This document shows, piece by piece, positions 33,925 to 44,279 of a stretch of DNA of 64,000 bases. The notes beneath the pieces were generated by a model. It was not told the origin of the DNA and searched no databases. It saw only the letters and a list, made by a program, of their open reading frames with translations. Every line of letters begins with the position of its first letter. Position 1 is the first letter of the stretch. This DNA comes from Rhodospirillales bacterium. Lineage in GTDB: Bacteria > Pseudomonadota > Alphaproteobacteria > Rhodospirillales > UBA2165. Position numbers and translations under genes: made by a program. The DNA is taken from positions 37,778-101,777 of the forward strand of contig JAOMCN010000002.1 in NCBI GenBank assembly GCA_028345065.1. Reading direction: 5' to 3'.

Positions 33925-34854
33925 ATGATAAACCCAGGCGGCGCTCAGCATCCAGTGCCATCGTTTCTTTTGGCGGCGGGTCTTACCGTATTGAGTGGAT
34001 TGTTTTTCACGCTCTCTCACGGGATCATTCGCCATATAGGCGGATTTGGAATATCACTTCATCCCTTTGAGATTGCATTTTTCTCTAATTTTTTTTCCGC
34101 ATTATTTTACATTCCTTTTCTATTAAGGCGCGGAACGCAAATACTTCATACAAGCAAACTTTTGATACACATTATTAGAGCGTTTTTTAACGCGGCATCT
34201 CTTACAACATTTTACGTGGCCTTGGCATATACTCCTCTTGCTGATGTAACTGCATTAGCGTTGGCTGGACCACTATTTGTGACGGTCGGTGCACTATTCT
34301 TTCTCGGAGAGATAATTCGGGCACGACGATGGATTGCACTGTCGTTTGGTGCATTCGGAGCCCTCATTATTATTCGCCCCGGCCTCGAAGGAATTAGCAT
34401 TGGTTTTTTGTTCGTCATCCTCTCTCAAATTTGCGCTGCAGGATCAAAGCTATTCGCCAAACACCTTACCCGAAGCGATAGTGCCATAACATGCAGTGCT
34501 TACGTTGCAATTCTCCAAACACCGATTACTTTGATAACGGCGCTTTTTGTTTGGGTAACACCGTCAATAGAGCAACTCTTCTGGCTAGCGGCAATCGGAA
34601 TATTAGTGGCAATGGCCCATATTTCTATGGTTCAGGCCTTTAAATTTGCCGATGTCAGCGCTATGGAACCGTTCCACTTTCTACGCCTGATTTGGGCAGC
34701 AGCGATTGGGCTCGTAGTTTTTGGCGAACTTCCTGGCTTATGGACTTGGGGAGGTGGATTAATCATTGTAGCTTCATCTAGTTATATCGCTCGCCGAGAG
34801 GCTAGATCAAATAATTCAACTATAGCTTTACCTCCCGCACTAGGGGGCACTTAA
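33925..34854 (+). CDS. EamA-family (DMT) transporter
   Basis: A 309-residue protein with about ten hydrophobic helices in two homologous halves, the drug/metabolite transporter layout. Characteristic strings are FNAASLTTFYVALAYTPLADVTAL in the first EamA repeat and the repeat at MEPFHFLRLIWAAAIGL in the second. These proteins export or import small metabolites such as amino acids; the substrate cannot be told. Single gene, 107 bases ahead of the S1C-like gene on the same strand. Confidence 0.88.
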   Translation: MINPGGAQHPVPSFLLAAGLTVLSGLFFTLSHGIIRHIGGFGISLHPFEIAFFSNFFSALFYIPFLLRRGTQILHTSKLLIHIIRAFFNAASLTTFYVALAYTPLADVTALALAGPLFVTVGALFFLGEIIRARRWIALSFGAFGALIIIRPGLEGISIGFLFVILSQICAAGSKLFAKHLTRSDSAITCSAYVAILQTPITLITALFVWVTPSIEQLFWLAAIGILVAMAHISMVQAFKFADVSAMEPFHFLRLIWAAAIGLVVFGELPGLWTWGGGLIIVASSSYIARREARSNNSTIALPPALGGT

Positions 34855-34961
34855 AAATTATTAGTTGATGACATTAAAGTATTTTCTTCTGGCCACTTAT
34901 GAGATCAAAAGGCTAGTCTATTCACACGGTTTTCAAAAAATCCACTCGGTGAACCAATAAG

Positions 34962-35981
34962 ATGACAGAAACGGGAAAGATCAACGGACACCGGCCTAGC
35001 GGTCTGCTACATCTTCTGGATCCATCATTGAAATTGGCACCCCATCCCCAGCAGGATCAAGTAGACTTTGATCTTGAATCGGGTCTATCTGCCGTAGTCC
35101 GACTGTCGTCTAACGTGTCGGAAGAAGCCTTCAGCGCCCGGGTGCTTGGCACAGAACGTGAAGGTAACGCTATTCTTTTGGGAAAAGACAATATTCTTGT
35201 TACTATCGGCTATTTGGTGGTGGATGCGCATACCATCACCCTACAAGCAAAAGGAGGGAAAAAAGTCCAAGCGGAAATTATAGGGTACAACCATGAATCA
35301 GGCTTGGCATTAATCCATACTCTTTCTGGTCTAGATATCCCCTTCATAAAGCAGGGTACTGCAGATGATTTAGAAGAAAATGAACCAGTAATAATAGCAC
35401 CTTACGGTGGAGTTGATCATGCTATTAGTGCGTGTGTTGTATCACGTCGAGAATTTGCCGGTTCTTGGGAATATCTTCTCGATCGTGCTATTTTCACATC
35501 CCCGATCCATCCCAATTGGAGCGGCGCAGCTTTAATACGACGAGATGGCACATTATGCGGCGTCGGGTCACTATGGATTAATGACGCAGAGGAGGGAAAA
35601 AGCGATAGCCCGGGAAATTTGTTTGTTCCAATCGACCTTCTTGAACCTATCTACGATGATATGGTGAGCTCCGGATTGGCTCAAGGACCCTATCGGCCAT
35701 GGCTCGGGATGTACACCGCAGAAGCGATGAACAGCTTATTTGTTTCCGGCGTAATTCCGGACGCTCCAGCGGATTTAGCCGGTGTTGAGGTTGGCGACGT
35801 TATTGCTGGATTGGAAGATGAACCCATCAACTCCTTATCAGGTATGTATCGGAAACTTTGGTCTTTGGGAAATGCTGGCGTCACAGTCATGCTTAATATA
35901 AAACGCGACGGTGAGGATATGGATGTATCTGTAAAATCGGATAGCCGCTATAACCTGATGTCAAAACGCAGCAACCATTAA
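34962..35981 (+). CDS. Degenerate S1C (DegP/HtrA-like) trypsin-fold protein with PDZ domain
   Basis: A 339-residue protein with an HtrA-like trypsin fold (residues ~55-220) then a PDZ domain (about 240-325: PWLGMYTAEAMNSLFVSGVIPDAPADLAGVEVGD and INSLSGMYRKL). By alignment with DegP motifs the catalytic His (usually in NNHVV) is replaced at VTIGYLVV, and the Asp (usually DLAVLK) falls at SGLALIH. The Ser motif GNSGGP reads PNWSGAAL, retaining Ser. With two of three triad residues lost it is probably a non-proteolytic binding protein. No signal peptide is seen, unlike DegP, so it may stay cytosolic. Confidence 0.8.
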   Translation: MTETGKINGHRPSGLLHLLDPSLKLAPHPQQDQVDFDLESGLSAVVRLSSNVSEEAFSARVLGTEREGNAILLGKDNILVTIGYLVVDAHTITLQAKGGKKVQAEIIGYNHESGLALIHTLSGLDIPFIKQGTADDLEENEPVIIAPYGGVDHAISACVVSRREFAGSWEYLLDRAIFTSPIHPNWSGAALIRRDGTLCGVGSLWINDAEEGKSDSPGNLFVPIDLLEPIYDDMVSSGLAQGPYRPWLGMYTAEAMNSLFVSGVIPDAPADLAGVEVGDVIAGLEDEPINSLSGMYRKLWSLGNAGVTVMLNIKRDGEDMDVSVKSDSRYNLMSKRSNH

Positions 35982-36068
35982 ATCTAATATTAAGCTGGAT
36001 AAGCGTCTAACGAAGTAGTATCGCTTCGCCACAATTGTCTAATAATTTTCACCAGATTAAATTTTGAA

Positions 36069-37673
36069 ATGTCCCCACTTGGCGAGCAGATATCAAAGCG
36101 GCGTACCTTCGCAATTATTTCTCATCCCGACGCCGGTAAGACGACACTGACGGAGAAACTTTTACTATTCGGGGGAGCAATCCAGTTGGCGGGTGCAGTA
36201 AAAGCACGCGGCAAGGCCCGTCGTGCCCACTCCGATTGGATGAAGGTAGAAAGGGAACGAGGCATCTCTGTTGCCTCCTCCGTGATGACGTATGAATATG
36301 ATGGATACACATTCAACTTGCTTGATACTCCTGGACACGAAGATTTCAGCGAGGATACGTATCGCACATTAACCGCGGTTGACTCTGCCGTAATGGTAAT
36401 AGACGCGGCAAAGGGTATCGAAAGCCAAACCTTAAAATTATTCGAAGTCTGTCGATTGCGGGATGTCCCAATTATAACTTTTATCAACAAAATGGATAGA
36501 GAGAGCCGTGATCCTTTTGATCTTCTTGATGAGATTGAACAAACCCTAGCCCTCGACGTAACTCCGGCAAGCTGGCCCATAGGTATGGGACGAGAATTTA
36601 AGGGTTGTTACGACGTCCTAGGCAGGCGATTGCTTCTGATGCCTAAGGGACATGCCAGTGGTGCTTTGGAACAGAACGATGGTGAAGTCAAAGAGTTCAA
36701 TGGCTTAAATGATAGCAAACTGGATGTCATGCTCCCCCATGGCTTTAGCGATAAGCTAAGAGAAGAAGTGGAAATGATTAAAGGCCTCTGCCCAGAATTT
36801 AGCATTGCCCCATATAGGGAGGGACATTTGAGCCCGGTATTTTTTGGAAGCGCCATAAATAATTTTGGTGTCCTGGAATTACTGGAAGGGCTGGCCAAGT
36901 TGGCACCATCGCCAGGAGCCCAATCAGCCGAGACACGGGAGGTTCAGCCAGAAGAGGAAAAAGTCACTGGTTTTGTTTTCAAGATCCAAGCTAATATGGA
37001 CCCTAGACACCGTGACCGGATTGCTTTTTTTAGACTTTCATCGGGCCATTTCAAGAAAGGCATGAAACTTTATCATGTCCGAAGCGGCAAACCAATCAAC
37101 CTGCACAATCCCGTGTTGTTTTTAGCCCAAGATAGGGAAACGGCAAATGAAGCGTGGCCCGGGGATATAATAGGGATCCCTAATCATGGCAATCTGCGCA
37201 TCGGTGATACGTTAACTCAAGGAGAGAGAATCCAATTCGCTGGGATTCCTATTTTTGCACCGGAACTCCTTCAGTCTGTCCGCCCGGAGGATCCGATGCG
37301 CGCCAAACACCTTGGCCGAGCGCTGCAACAGATGGCCGAGGAGGGAGCAGCCCGTGTCTTTAAACCAAGATCTGGAGCAGATTGGATTGTTGGAGTTGTA
37401 GGCTCTTTGCAGTTTGATGTACTGGCCGATAGAATCCGAACAGAGTATGAAGTCCCGGTTATTTTTGAGGGAACGTCTTTATATACAGCACGATGGGTGG
37501 AAGCGGATGACAATTTAACACTAAAAAGGTTCATTGACGACAACAGCACCACAATAGCCGAAGACCATGACCGATCGCCAGTGTTTCTGGCGCGAAATGC
37601 CTGGCACCTGGATAAGGCAACGGAAGAATGGCCCGATATCCGGTTTCTTAAAACTAAAGAGCAAACAAATTAG
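36069..37673 (+). CDS. prfC: Peptide chain release factor 3
   Basis: A 534-residue GTPase close to the 529 of E. coli RF3. G1 is SHPDAGKTTLTEKLL, G3 DTPGHEDFS, G4 NKMDR; the translation-factor beta-barrel and C-terminal domains follow (GDTLTQGE, ALQQMAEEGAARVF). RF3 removes RF1/RF2 from the ribosome after termination, using GTP, in the cytoplasm. The switch sequence VERERGISVASSV agrees with RF3. It is followed after 72 bases by a HIT-family gene. High confidence. Confidence 0.96.
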   Translation: MSPLGEQISKRRTFAIISHPDAGKTTLTEKLLLFGGAIQLAGAVKARGKARRAHSDWMKVERERGISVASSVMTYEYDGYTFNLLDTPGHEDFSEDTYRTLTAVDSAVMVIDAAKGIESQTLKLFEVCRLRDVPIITFINKMDRESRDPFDLLDEIEQTLALDVTPASWPIGMGREFKGCYDVLGRRLLLMPKGHASGALEQNDGEVKEFNGLNDSKLDVMLPHGFSDKLREEVEMIKGLCPEFSIAPYREGHLSPVFFGSAINNFGVLELLEGLAKLAPSPGAQSAETREVQPEEEKVTGFVFKIQANMDPRHRDRIAFFRLSSGHFKKGMKLYHVRSGKPINLHNPVLFLAQDRETANEAWPGDIIGIPNHGNLRIGDTLTQGERIQFAGIPIFAPELLQSVRPEDPMRAKHLGRALQQMAEEGAARVFKPRSGADWIVGVVGSLQFDVLADRIRTEYEVPVIFEGTSLYTARWVEADDNLTLKRFIDDNSTTIAEDHDRSPVFLARNAWHLDKATEEWPDIRFLKTKEQTN

Positions 37674-37745
37674 GAAAACTAAACAACCAAATAAAAACAT
37701 ATCAAAAACTGCACCAGCTGGACGAGTTTAGAAACCTGGAGATCA

Positions 37746-38156
37746 ATGTTGCCTTTCATTTTGGACGACCGCCTTGTCAAGGATACAATACACCTTCTGG
37801 AATTACCTTTGTGTCGTTTTCTTTTAATGAATGATAGACGTTTTCCATGGTTGATACTCGTTCCGCGGTACAATGACTTGTCAGAAATTCACGATCTGGG
37901 TGACAAGGATCAAACTACACTAATTTCCGAGGTCACAGTTGCAACACGGGCCCTTGAAAAACTCTTCCAACCGGAAAAGATTAATGTCGCGGCGCTTGGA
38001 AATATGGTTTCGCAACTCCATGTTCATGTCATTGCCAGGTTCGAGGAGGACGAGGCGTGGCCCAATCCAGTTTGGGGTATCGGCAAAAGCGAAAGTTATT
38101 CAAGAAACGAAAGAAAACGCTTAGTCAATCAACTAACCACCACGCTATCGGTTTGA
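37746..38156 (+). CDS. HIT family hydrolase
   Basis: A 136-residue histidine-triad protein. The motif at the C-terminal third is QLHVHVIAR, followed by AWPNPVWG, which marks the alphaproteobacterial HIT family; the first His of HxHxH is Gln here, as is common in this subgroup. HIT proteins hydrolyse nucleoside phosphoramidates or dinucleotide polyphosphates. The 3' end abuts (1 base) the convergent acyl-CoA ligase gene. Confidence 0.88.
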   Translation: MLPFILDDRLVKDTIHLLELPLCRFLLMNDRRFPWLILVPRYNDLSEIHDLGDKDQTTLISEVTVATRALEKLFQPEKINVAALGNMVSQLHVHVIARFEEDEAWPNPVWGIGKSESYSRNERKRLVNQLTTTLSV

Positions 38157-38157
38157 T

Positions 38158-40002
38158 TCATTCAAAAATAATTACAGATTGGTTTTCCGAATATAACTTA
38201 TCAATCAGGTCTGCACGACGAGCTAAGACAGCTCGTTGGTTAAGATACCCTTTATCGGTGATCTCTCCAGCGTCGATACTGGGGGGTTCCTCCATCATGA
38301 GAGCTCTGGAAATGCGGGTACTACTAGCGGGATTATCAATGTTGTAGTTCTTTATAGCTGCCTTTAGTGGATTCTGAACATCTCCCATTTGAATTAATTC
38401 CGCCAGAGAAACTTCTTGTTTTAAACTGCGACATAACATTCGGCACCCGGCTACATTTGGAAAAATCAAAAGACCTAGTGCCTCTCGATCATGTCCAGTA
38501 ATGACGGCATCCTGAATAATATTTGGAGCGACTGAGACAACTTCAGTCCTTAAACCACCAACAAACACCCATGTACCGGAAGATAATTTAAAATTCTCGG
38601 ACACCCGCCCATCAAATATAATACCCTTTTTGGGGTCATTTCGATCTTCAAACCTGGCTGCATCTCCAATACAGTAAAACCCGTCTTCATCAAATGCATC
38701 CTCTGTTAGGTCGTCCCTTTTCCAATAACCGGGAGTGACATTTGGGCCGCGAACTCTAATTTCCAGTTTTTCCTCATTGGGAACAAGCTTGAGTTCGGTT
38801 CCAGGAATGGGCAGCCCTATAACGCCGGCCTTTTGAATAGGCCAATATACCTGTGTACAATCAGGTGCCGTCTCGGTCGCGCCCCAACCGGCTAACATCA
38901 TCACGCGCTTGCCAATAACTGATTCTGACTGCTGTTCCAACCTTTCCCAAGCGTTCTGGGTGAGGGCTGCAGCGGCATAAAACAATATATCCATATCACC
39001 AAAAAAAGACTGACGAAGTTCCTCATCTTTCTCTAAATAGGGTAGAAGCATGTCATAGCCCCGAGGGACATTGTAATAGATTGTAGGTGATATTTCCTTC
39101 AGGTTAGCTACCGTCTGCTCAATCAAACCAGCTGCAGGCTTTCCACTGTCCACGTAGATCGTACCACCATTACACAGCATCATGTTAAGATTATGATTAC
39201 CTCCGAAGGTGTGGTTCCAGGGAAGCCAATCTACCGTTAACGGAGGTCGTTCTTTCAAGAAGGTCCAGACTTGCGACATTGCAACCTGGTTTGAACACAA
39301 CATTCTCTGGGTATTAATTACCCCCTTTGGTTGACCGGTGGAACCTGATGTAAAAAGGATCTTGGCGACGGTGTCTGGCCCAACTTTAGAGAATGCCTCA
39401 TCTACAAGCTCTCCCGGAGAGACTGAAGTTAATGTGTGAAAGGATGTTACTTCAATTCCGTCTGGAGGGTTTGTACTTACCACGATCTCAGCATCACCAA
39501 ACTCCACTGATGAAAGGGCATGGCCAAACTTGGTACCATCTTGGGCGAATACCAAACCAGGATTCACCGATTTGATAATAAATCTAAGTTTTCCAAAATC
39601 CTTCGACATTAATGAATAAGCCGGTGAAATTGGCACTACCGGAATACCCACGTGCATTGCTGCAAAGAGAAGGAGTGCGTTGTCCATTCCGTTGTCGGAA
39701 AGTATGGCAACCGGCCGTTCCCCGCAGAGATTTCGATTCAACAATGCCTGTCCGATTGACTGAATCTGATCCAGAAACTTTTTATAGCTCAACTTAATCC
39801 ATGAACCATCAGAACTTGGACGATCTGCAATAAATACTCTATCTGGCGTTTGATTAGCCCACTTCATAAGCCATTCGCTCTGGCTATCCGGATAACTATC
39901 AATACTCCTGGGTGATCGTAAAATTATGCTACCGTTGGCAATAGTCTCAATCTCTACCTCCGGATCCAGCATATTTACTAGCTTTACTGAGGCATCTTTC
40001 AC
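38158..40002 (-). CDS. Acyl/aryl-CoA ligase, feruloyl-CoA synthase-like
   Basis: A 614-residue adenylate-forming enzyme. The AMP/ATP-binding motif is TSGSTGQPKGV, the A5 motif GWGATETAPDC, then PGTELKLVP and RVRGPNVTPGYWKRDD, the string I associate with feruloyl-CoA synthase. The size fits that family (about 600-620). It activates hydroxycinnamates (ferulate, caffeate, p-coumarate) as CoA thioesters for side-chain cleavage; another aromatic or fatty acid is possible. It is divergent from the TypA gene, with a 388-base intergenic region. Confidence 0.82.
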   Translation of the reverse strand: MKDASVKLVNMLDPEVEIETIANGSIILRSPRSIDSYPDSQSEWLMKWANQTPDRVFIADRPSSDGSWIKLSYKKFLDQIQSIGQALLNRNLCGERPVAILSDNGMDNALLLFAAMHVGIPVVPISPAYSLMSKDFGKLRFIIKSVNPGLVFAQDGTKFGHALSSVEFGDAEIVVSTNPPDGIEVTSFHTLTSVSPGELVDEAFSKVGPDTVAKILFTSGSTGQPKGVINTQRMLCSNQVAMSQVWTFLKERPPLTVDWLPWNHTFGGNHNLNMMLCNGGTIYVDSGKPAAGLIEQTVANLKEISPTIYYNVPRGYDMLLPYLEKDEELRQSFFGDMDILFYAAAALTQNAWERLEQQSESVIGKRVMMLAGWGATETAPDCTQVYWPIQKAGVIGLPIPGTELKLVPNEEKLEIRVRGPNVTPGYWKRDDLTEDAFDEDGFYCIGDAARFEDRNDPKKGIIFDGRVSENFKLSSGTWVFVGGLRTEVVSVAPNIIQDAVITGHDREALGLLIFPNVAGCRMLCRSLKQEVSLAELIQMGDVQNPLKAAIKNYNIDNPASSTRISRALMMEEPPSIDAGEITDKGYLNQRAVLARRADLIDKLYSENQSVIIFE

Positions 40003-40390
40003 GGTCCCTCCTAATCGTATGAATTATTTATAACCCCAGTTCTCAAGTCGCGTAAAATGGACGTAACCTATGGCAACTATTTTTATAGCTGCCTATATAG
40101 ACGTCAATCACTATCGGCATCATGTCCCGTTAAGACTATGGTGAGCACCCCGGCTACCTCCTCTATCAGAGGTCAACCCAATTAACCATTTTGGCAATTT
40201 CATTATTAAACAGGTAAACATAGATGGTGGCGGCCACGATAACTTGAAGACGACTATCCCCACGAGGGATATCAATTAAATTCGTTAAACCTGCAACTAA
40301 ATGTTAAACCTTAAGGTCGACTTTAACTACGGGTCCAACTTGGATCCTCGCTCTGGTGACTGTAGACTTCCATAAACTGAGAAACCACGC
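40003..40390. other. Intergenic region between divergent ligase and typA genes
   Basis: No gene found. It holds promoters of the two divergent genes. A short direct repeat, GTTAAACCT, occurs at 40284-40292 and 40303-40311 (19 bases apart) about 80 bases before the TypA start. Nothing else supported. Confidence 0.45.
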
Positions 40391-42220
40391 ATGAAAATTC
40401 GTAACATCGCAATCATCGCTCATGTAGACCACGGCAAAACTACACTGGTTGATTGCCTCCTACACCAATCGGGGCTTTTTCGCGACAACCAGCAAGTAGC
40501 AGAGCGTGCTATGGACTCCAACGTTCTCGAACGCGAGCGAGGTATTACCATTCTCGCTAAGTGTACGTCAGTCGATTGGAGCGGAACCCGGATCAACATA
40601 GTGGACACCCCGGGTCATGCCGACTTCGGTGGCGAAGTGGAGCGCATATTATCGATGGTCGATGGAGTTATGATATTAGTGGACGCGTCAGAAGGTCCTA
40701 TGCCCCAAACCAAGTTTGTTTTGACAAAGGCCCTCCGCCTAAATCTTAATCCAATTGTAATTATTAATAAGGTAGACCGCAGCGATCAACGCGCTGACCA
40801 GGTGCATGACGAAATATTTGACCTCTTCGTGGCCCTGAACGCTAACGAGGAGCAGCTAGACTTTCCAACTCTGTTTGCGTCCGCCAAAAATGGCTGGGCT
40901 ACAGCGGACCCAAATACACCGTCTGAAGATATGGGGGCCTTATTTGATCTAATAGTCGAGCATGTTCCCCCTCCCAATGTTAACCCAGGTGGAGAATTTA
41001 GCCTTCTAGTAACCACACTTGAAACAGATCCTTATTTGGGGCGGGTTTTAACTGGCCGGATACAATCGGGAGAAGTTAGGCAGAACATGAGTATTAAGGC
41101 CTTAAACCGAGACAGCGTCAAAATAGAAACCTCACGAATTACCAAACTCCTGCAATTTCGGGGCCTCGAACGATTGCCGGTTGAAGAAGCATATGCCGGC
41201 GATATCGTCGCCATCGCCGGTTTCCAAAATGCCACTGTATCAGACACCCTTTGTGATAATTCCATAACAAAAGCCTTGAAAGCCTTGCCCATAGATCCTC
41301 CGACCCTTGCGATGACCTTCTCAATTAATGATTCACCTCTGGCCGGCACGGAAGGCAGTAAAGTCACGTCGAGAGAAATTTGGAACCGTTTAGAACGTGA
41401 AGCGGAGGGCAATGTAGCTCTGCTCGTGAGCCGCACGGAAGATATGAATGCGTTTGAGGTTGCCGGTCGGGGCGAATTGCAGTTGGCCGTTCTCATTGAG
41501 ACAATGCGCCGCGAAGGGTACGAACTATCCATCAGTCGGCCACGCGTGATTTACAGACAAGACGAAAAGACAGGTGAACGTATGGAACCAATTGAAGAAT
41601 TGTTCATCGATGTTGACGAGGAATTTTCCGGGATTGTGGTTGAGAAAATTTCTGCCCGAAAAGGAGAACTCACAGAAATGCAACCGTCGGGCTCAGACAA
41701 ACGAAGACTAGGTTTTCTCGTCCCGTCGCGGTCACTTATCGGCTATCACGGTGAATTTATGACAGATACCCGCGGAACGGGGGTAATGAACCGTCTTTTT
41801 CATAGCTACGGTAGTTACAAAGGACCGATCAAAGGACGGGGTAAGGGTACTCTTATTTCGATGGCAGAAGGAAAAGCCGCCGCCTATGCGCTCTGGAATT
41901 TGGAGGAACGGGGCCCCCTGTTCGTGGGACCTGGTGAAAAGATTTATGTGGGGATGATCATCGGCGAAAACGCCAAAGGCCAAGACCTCGAAGTAAACCC
42001 GCTTAAGGCCAAGCAGCTAACTAACATTCGTGCTTCCGGCAAGGACGAAGCCGTAGACCTCACGACGCCCATCCACATGAACCTCGACAAATCTCTTGCC
42101 TATATCGGTAACGACGAGTTGGTAGAAGTCACTCCTACCTCAATTCGTCTCCGCAAACGCTTTCTTGATCCGCACGACAGGAAACGGCAATCAAAACAAG
42201 TCGAAGCCGCTCATCCATAA
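40391..42220 (+). CDS. typA: Ribosome-binding GTPase TypA/BipA
   Basis: A 609-residue translational GTPase, the standard length of TypA. It begins [19 protein letters not shown], with G3 [10 protein letters not shown] and G4 NKVDR. Domain II ([11 protein letters not shown]), domain III and the C-terminal domain ([18 protein letters not shown]) follow in order. BipA binds the ribosome and acts in 50S subunit assembly and stress adaptation. Cytosolic. Upstream ACCACGC shows no strong ribosome site, but the N-terminus matches TypA. Convergent with the FAH-family gene. Confidence 0.96.
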   Translation: MKIRNIAIIAHVDHGKTTLVDCLLHQSGLFRDNQQVAERAMDSNVLERERGITILAKCTSVDWSGTRINIVDTPGHADFGGEVERILSMVDGVMILVDASEGPMPQTKFVLTKALRLNLNPIVIINKVDRSDQRADQVHDEIFDLFVALNANEEQLDFPTLFASAKNGWATADPNTPSEDMGALFDLIVEHVPPPNVNPGGEFSLLVTTLETDPYLGRVLTGRIQSGEVRQNMSIKALNRDSVKIETSRITKLLQFRGLERLPVEEAYAGDIVAIAGFQNATVSDTLCDNSITKALKALPIDPPTLAMTFSINDSPLAGTEGSKVTSREIWNRLEREAEGNVALLVSRTEDMNAFEVAGRGELQLAVLIETMRREGYELSISRPRVIYRQDEKTGERMEPIEELFIDVDEEFSGIVVEKISARKGELTEMQPSGSDKRRLGFLVPSRSLIGYHGEFMTDTRGTGVMNRLFHSYGSYKGPIKGRGKGTLISMAEGKAAAYALWNLEERGPLFVGPGEKIYVGMIIGENAKGQDLEVNPLKAKQLTNIRASGKDEAVDLTTPIHMNLDKSLAYIGNDELVEVTPTSIRLRKRFLDPHDRKRQSKQVEAAHP

Positions 42221-42283
42221 GAGGATAAATTACTTTTAATAAGGTAAGCGGTCTTATATTTCCCGACTTTAGCCGATACCATG

Positions 42284-42304
42284 CTGTAGTTTATTAAACT
42301 ACAG
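42284..42304. terminator. Perfect palindrome between convergent genes
   Basis: CTGTAGTTTA and TAAACTACAG are perfect 10-base arms around a single T. It lies midway between convergent typA and the FAH-family gene. As a hairpin it is AT-rich in the middle with no long T-run, so it might be a weak bidirectional terminator or a dimer-protein site. Confidence 0.4.
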
Positions 42305-42342
42305 GACATTGAACTAAATAATGATATATTTGCTAAATCATT

Positions 42343-43275
42343 TTACTGCGGCGCATATTTTCCTGTTAGTTGCGGCGCATGCGGTGGTTCCAACCCTTTT
42401 TCCGTCCTTTTAAGCCGTGTAGTTCTTTCCCAAGTACGTTTAAGATCATCCCTTATGTTGATCTTAAGTCTGCCAAGACCTTCGCATTCCAGCTCCACCA
42501 CATCCCCATCATGGAACGGATTGAGTCCCCCGTGATTGGTTCCGGTCGCGATAATATCCCCCGGCTCCAGGGCGTGCACGTGGCTTATCCATTCAATACA
42601 ACGCGTAATGCTATGCGCCATGTCGTCTGTATTGAAATCCTGCATAAGGTTGCCATTTACCCAAAGTTTAATAGGAAGGCTCTGTGGGTCGGTTATCTCT
42701 TCCTTGGTGACGAGATAGGGTCCTATAGGAGTAAACGTTTCTCGAGCTTTCATCTGAAAAAACACATTCCCCGCCGGCGGCAACCCTCTTGCAGAGCCAT
42801 CGATAAAATTGATATAGCCGAACACATAATCCATCGCCTCGGCTTCACTTACCTGATAGCAACGCTTTCCCATAACAACCCCCAGTTCTGCCTCTCCCTC
42901 AAAAACGGTCGCCGGAATGTCTTGAAGAACCATCGTATCATCGGGTCCAATAATGCTGTTTGGAGCTTTTGTGAAAGCATTAATGGGCGCCGGTTCAGAT
43001 CGCGTACCGTCCTCCATGTAATTTACCGCCATGCAATCTATATTAATAGGTCTTGGTAATGGTGGTCGGATGCGGACACCATCCAGGGGAACCCCATCTC
43101 CAGAGGCAGCAGCAGCCTCAAAGACAGAACGATAGTTTTCAAAATTCTCGATCAAGCCATTTATCAGGTCGTGGGGCCCCACCATCGGTATATCCGTCAC
43201 CTTATCGGAAACATCCACAACCTGATCACCACTTAACACTCCAAGTCTGAAATCATCAAAAAAGATAATTTTCAC
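42343..43275 (-). CDS. Fumarylacetoacetate hydrolase family protein
   Basis: A 310-residue enzyme of the FAH fold. The metal-binding glutamates are in VFEGEAELGVVMGK, the Asp is in FIDGSARG, and the C-terminal ends ATGTNHGG...GDVVELECEGLG as usual. Such enzymes hydrolyse C-C bonds or decarboxylate/isomerise keto acids (ureidoglycolate lyase, 5-carboxymethyl-2-hydroxymuconate isomerase, acylpyruvases). The extradiol dioxygenase and ACMSD-like gene 2-4 kb away make a role in aromatic meta-cleavage reasonable but unproven. Divergent from the SDR gene. Confidence 0.88.
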   Translation of the reverse strand: MKIIFFDDFRLGVLSGDQVVDVSDKVTDIPMVGPHDLINGLIENFENYRSVFEAAAASGDGVPLDGVRIRPPLPRPINIDCMAVNYMEDGTRSEPAPINAFTKAPNSIIGPDDTMVLQDIPATVFEGEAELGVVMGKRCYQVSEAEAMDYVFGYINFIDGSARGLPPAGNVFFQMKARETFTPIGPYLVTKEEITDPQSLPIKLWVNGNLMQDFNTDDMAHSITRCIEWISHVHALEPGDIIATGTNHGGLNPFHDGDVVELECEGLGRLKINIRDDLKRTWERTTRLKRTEKGLEPPHAPQLTGKYAPQ

Positions 43276-43409
43276 AAGTAATCTCCAATTTTTTTGTTGA
43301 GCCTAACAATCTATATTTTTTCTGTAAAAAGAGTTTGTTACAAGCCCCAATTCAGTGTTCTTTCTATTCGCAATTTAATTTAGAAGCCTAAAATAATGGT
43401 AGGTGAAAA

Positions 43410-44171
43410 ATGGACCTCGATCTAAAAAATAAATACGCTCTTATTACAGGCGCCTCAAAAGGTATCGGTCTGGCAGTAGCAAAATCTCTCGCTGGGGAAG
43501 GTTGCAATATCCTTTTAGCCGCCCGAAACGAAGATAGTCTGGTAACGGCAGCAAATGATATTTCAAATAGCTACGACGTTAAGGTGGATATACACGTTGC
43601 CGATCTCAGCGCAGCTAAGGATAGAAGCAAGCTCGCGAATGACTGCAGAAATATTGATATTCTGATAAACAATGCTGGTTCAATTCCCAGCGGGGGACTA
43701 GAGGAAATTGATGACGAACGGCTCCGTGACGCCTGGGAGCTTAAATTATTTGGATATATCCACCTGACCAGAGAATTATATGCATTAATGAAGGCGAGAG
43801 GCTCCGGCGTAGTTATCAACGTAATCGGTAGTGCCGCGGATAATCCAAATTATAATTATATTGCTGGTAGCATGGCAAATGTCGCGTTGGCAAACTTCAC
43901 CATTGCGCTTGGTAGGGAAAGTCAGAACTATGGAGTACGGGTTGTTGCAATACACCCGTCAATCACTAAGACAGAACGGATGATAGTGCAGCACGAAAAA
44001 CTTGCCGAAATGCAATTTGGCGATAAAAGTCGATGGCAAGACGTCTTGCCAGACATGCCATTTGGACGCCCTACGGAGCCATATGAAGTAGCTGACATGG
44101 TAACGTTTTTTGCGTCAAGCCGTGCAAGTTATACCTCCGGTGTGGTCGTGAGCGTAACGAATGGTCTGTAG
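43410..44171 (+). CDS. Short-chain dehydrogenase/reductase with altered catalytic lysine
   Basis: A 253-residue SDR. The cofactor motif is TGASKGIG, NNAG (LINNAGS) is present, and the serine-tyrosine region is IGSAADNPNYNYIAGSMAN. The canonical YxxxK would need Lys at the position after IAG, which is Ser here, so either catalysis differs or Tyr is shifted. Related SDR sequences of alphaproteobacteria also end CGSAGN at this point, so it is a divergent subgroup rather than a mutation. Probably oxidises or reduces a small alcohol/ketone; substrate unknown. GGTGAAA lies just upstream of ATG. Confidence 0.85.
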   Translation: MDLDLKNKYALITGASKGIGLAVAKSLAGEGCNILLAARNEDSLVTAANDISNSYDVKVDIHVADLSAAKDRSKLANDCRNIDILINNAGSIPSGGLEEIDDERLRDAWELKLFGYIHLTRELYALMKARGSGVVINVIGSAADNPNYNYIAGSMANVALANFTIALGRESQNYGVRVVAIHPSITKTERMIVQHEKLAEMQFGDKSRWQDVLPDMPFGRPTEPYEVADMVTFFASSRASYTSGVVVSVTNGL

Positions 44172-44279
44172 CAGTCTCGCAAGATTCCGTATTATAACCA
44201 GAAAAGAAGTTTTATCCTTATCATGGCCTACCTGGTGTTCTAACTAGAACTCTTAGGTGAATATTAGTGAAATTTCCTG

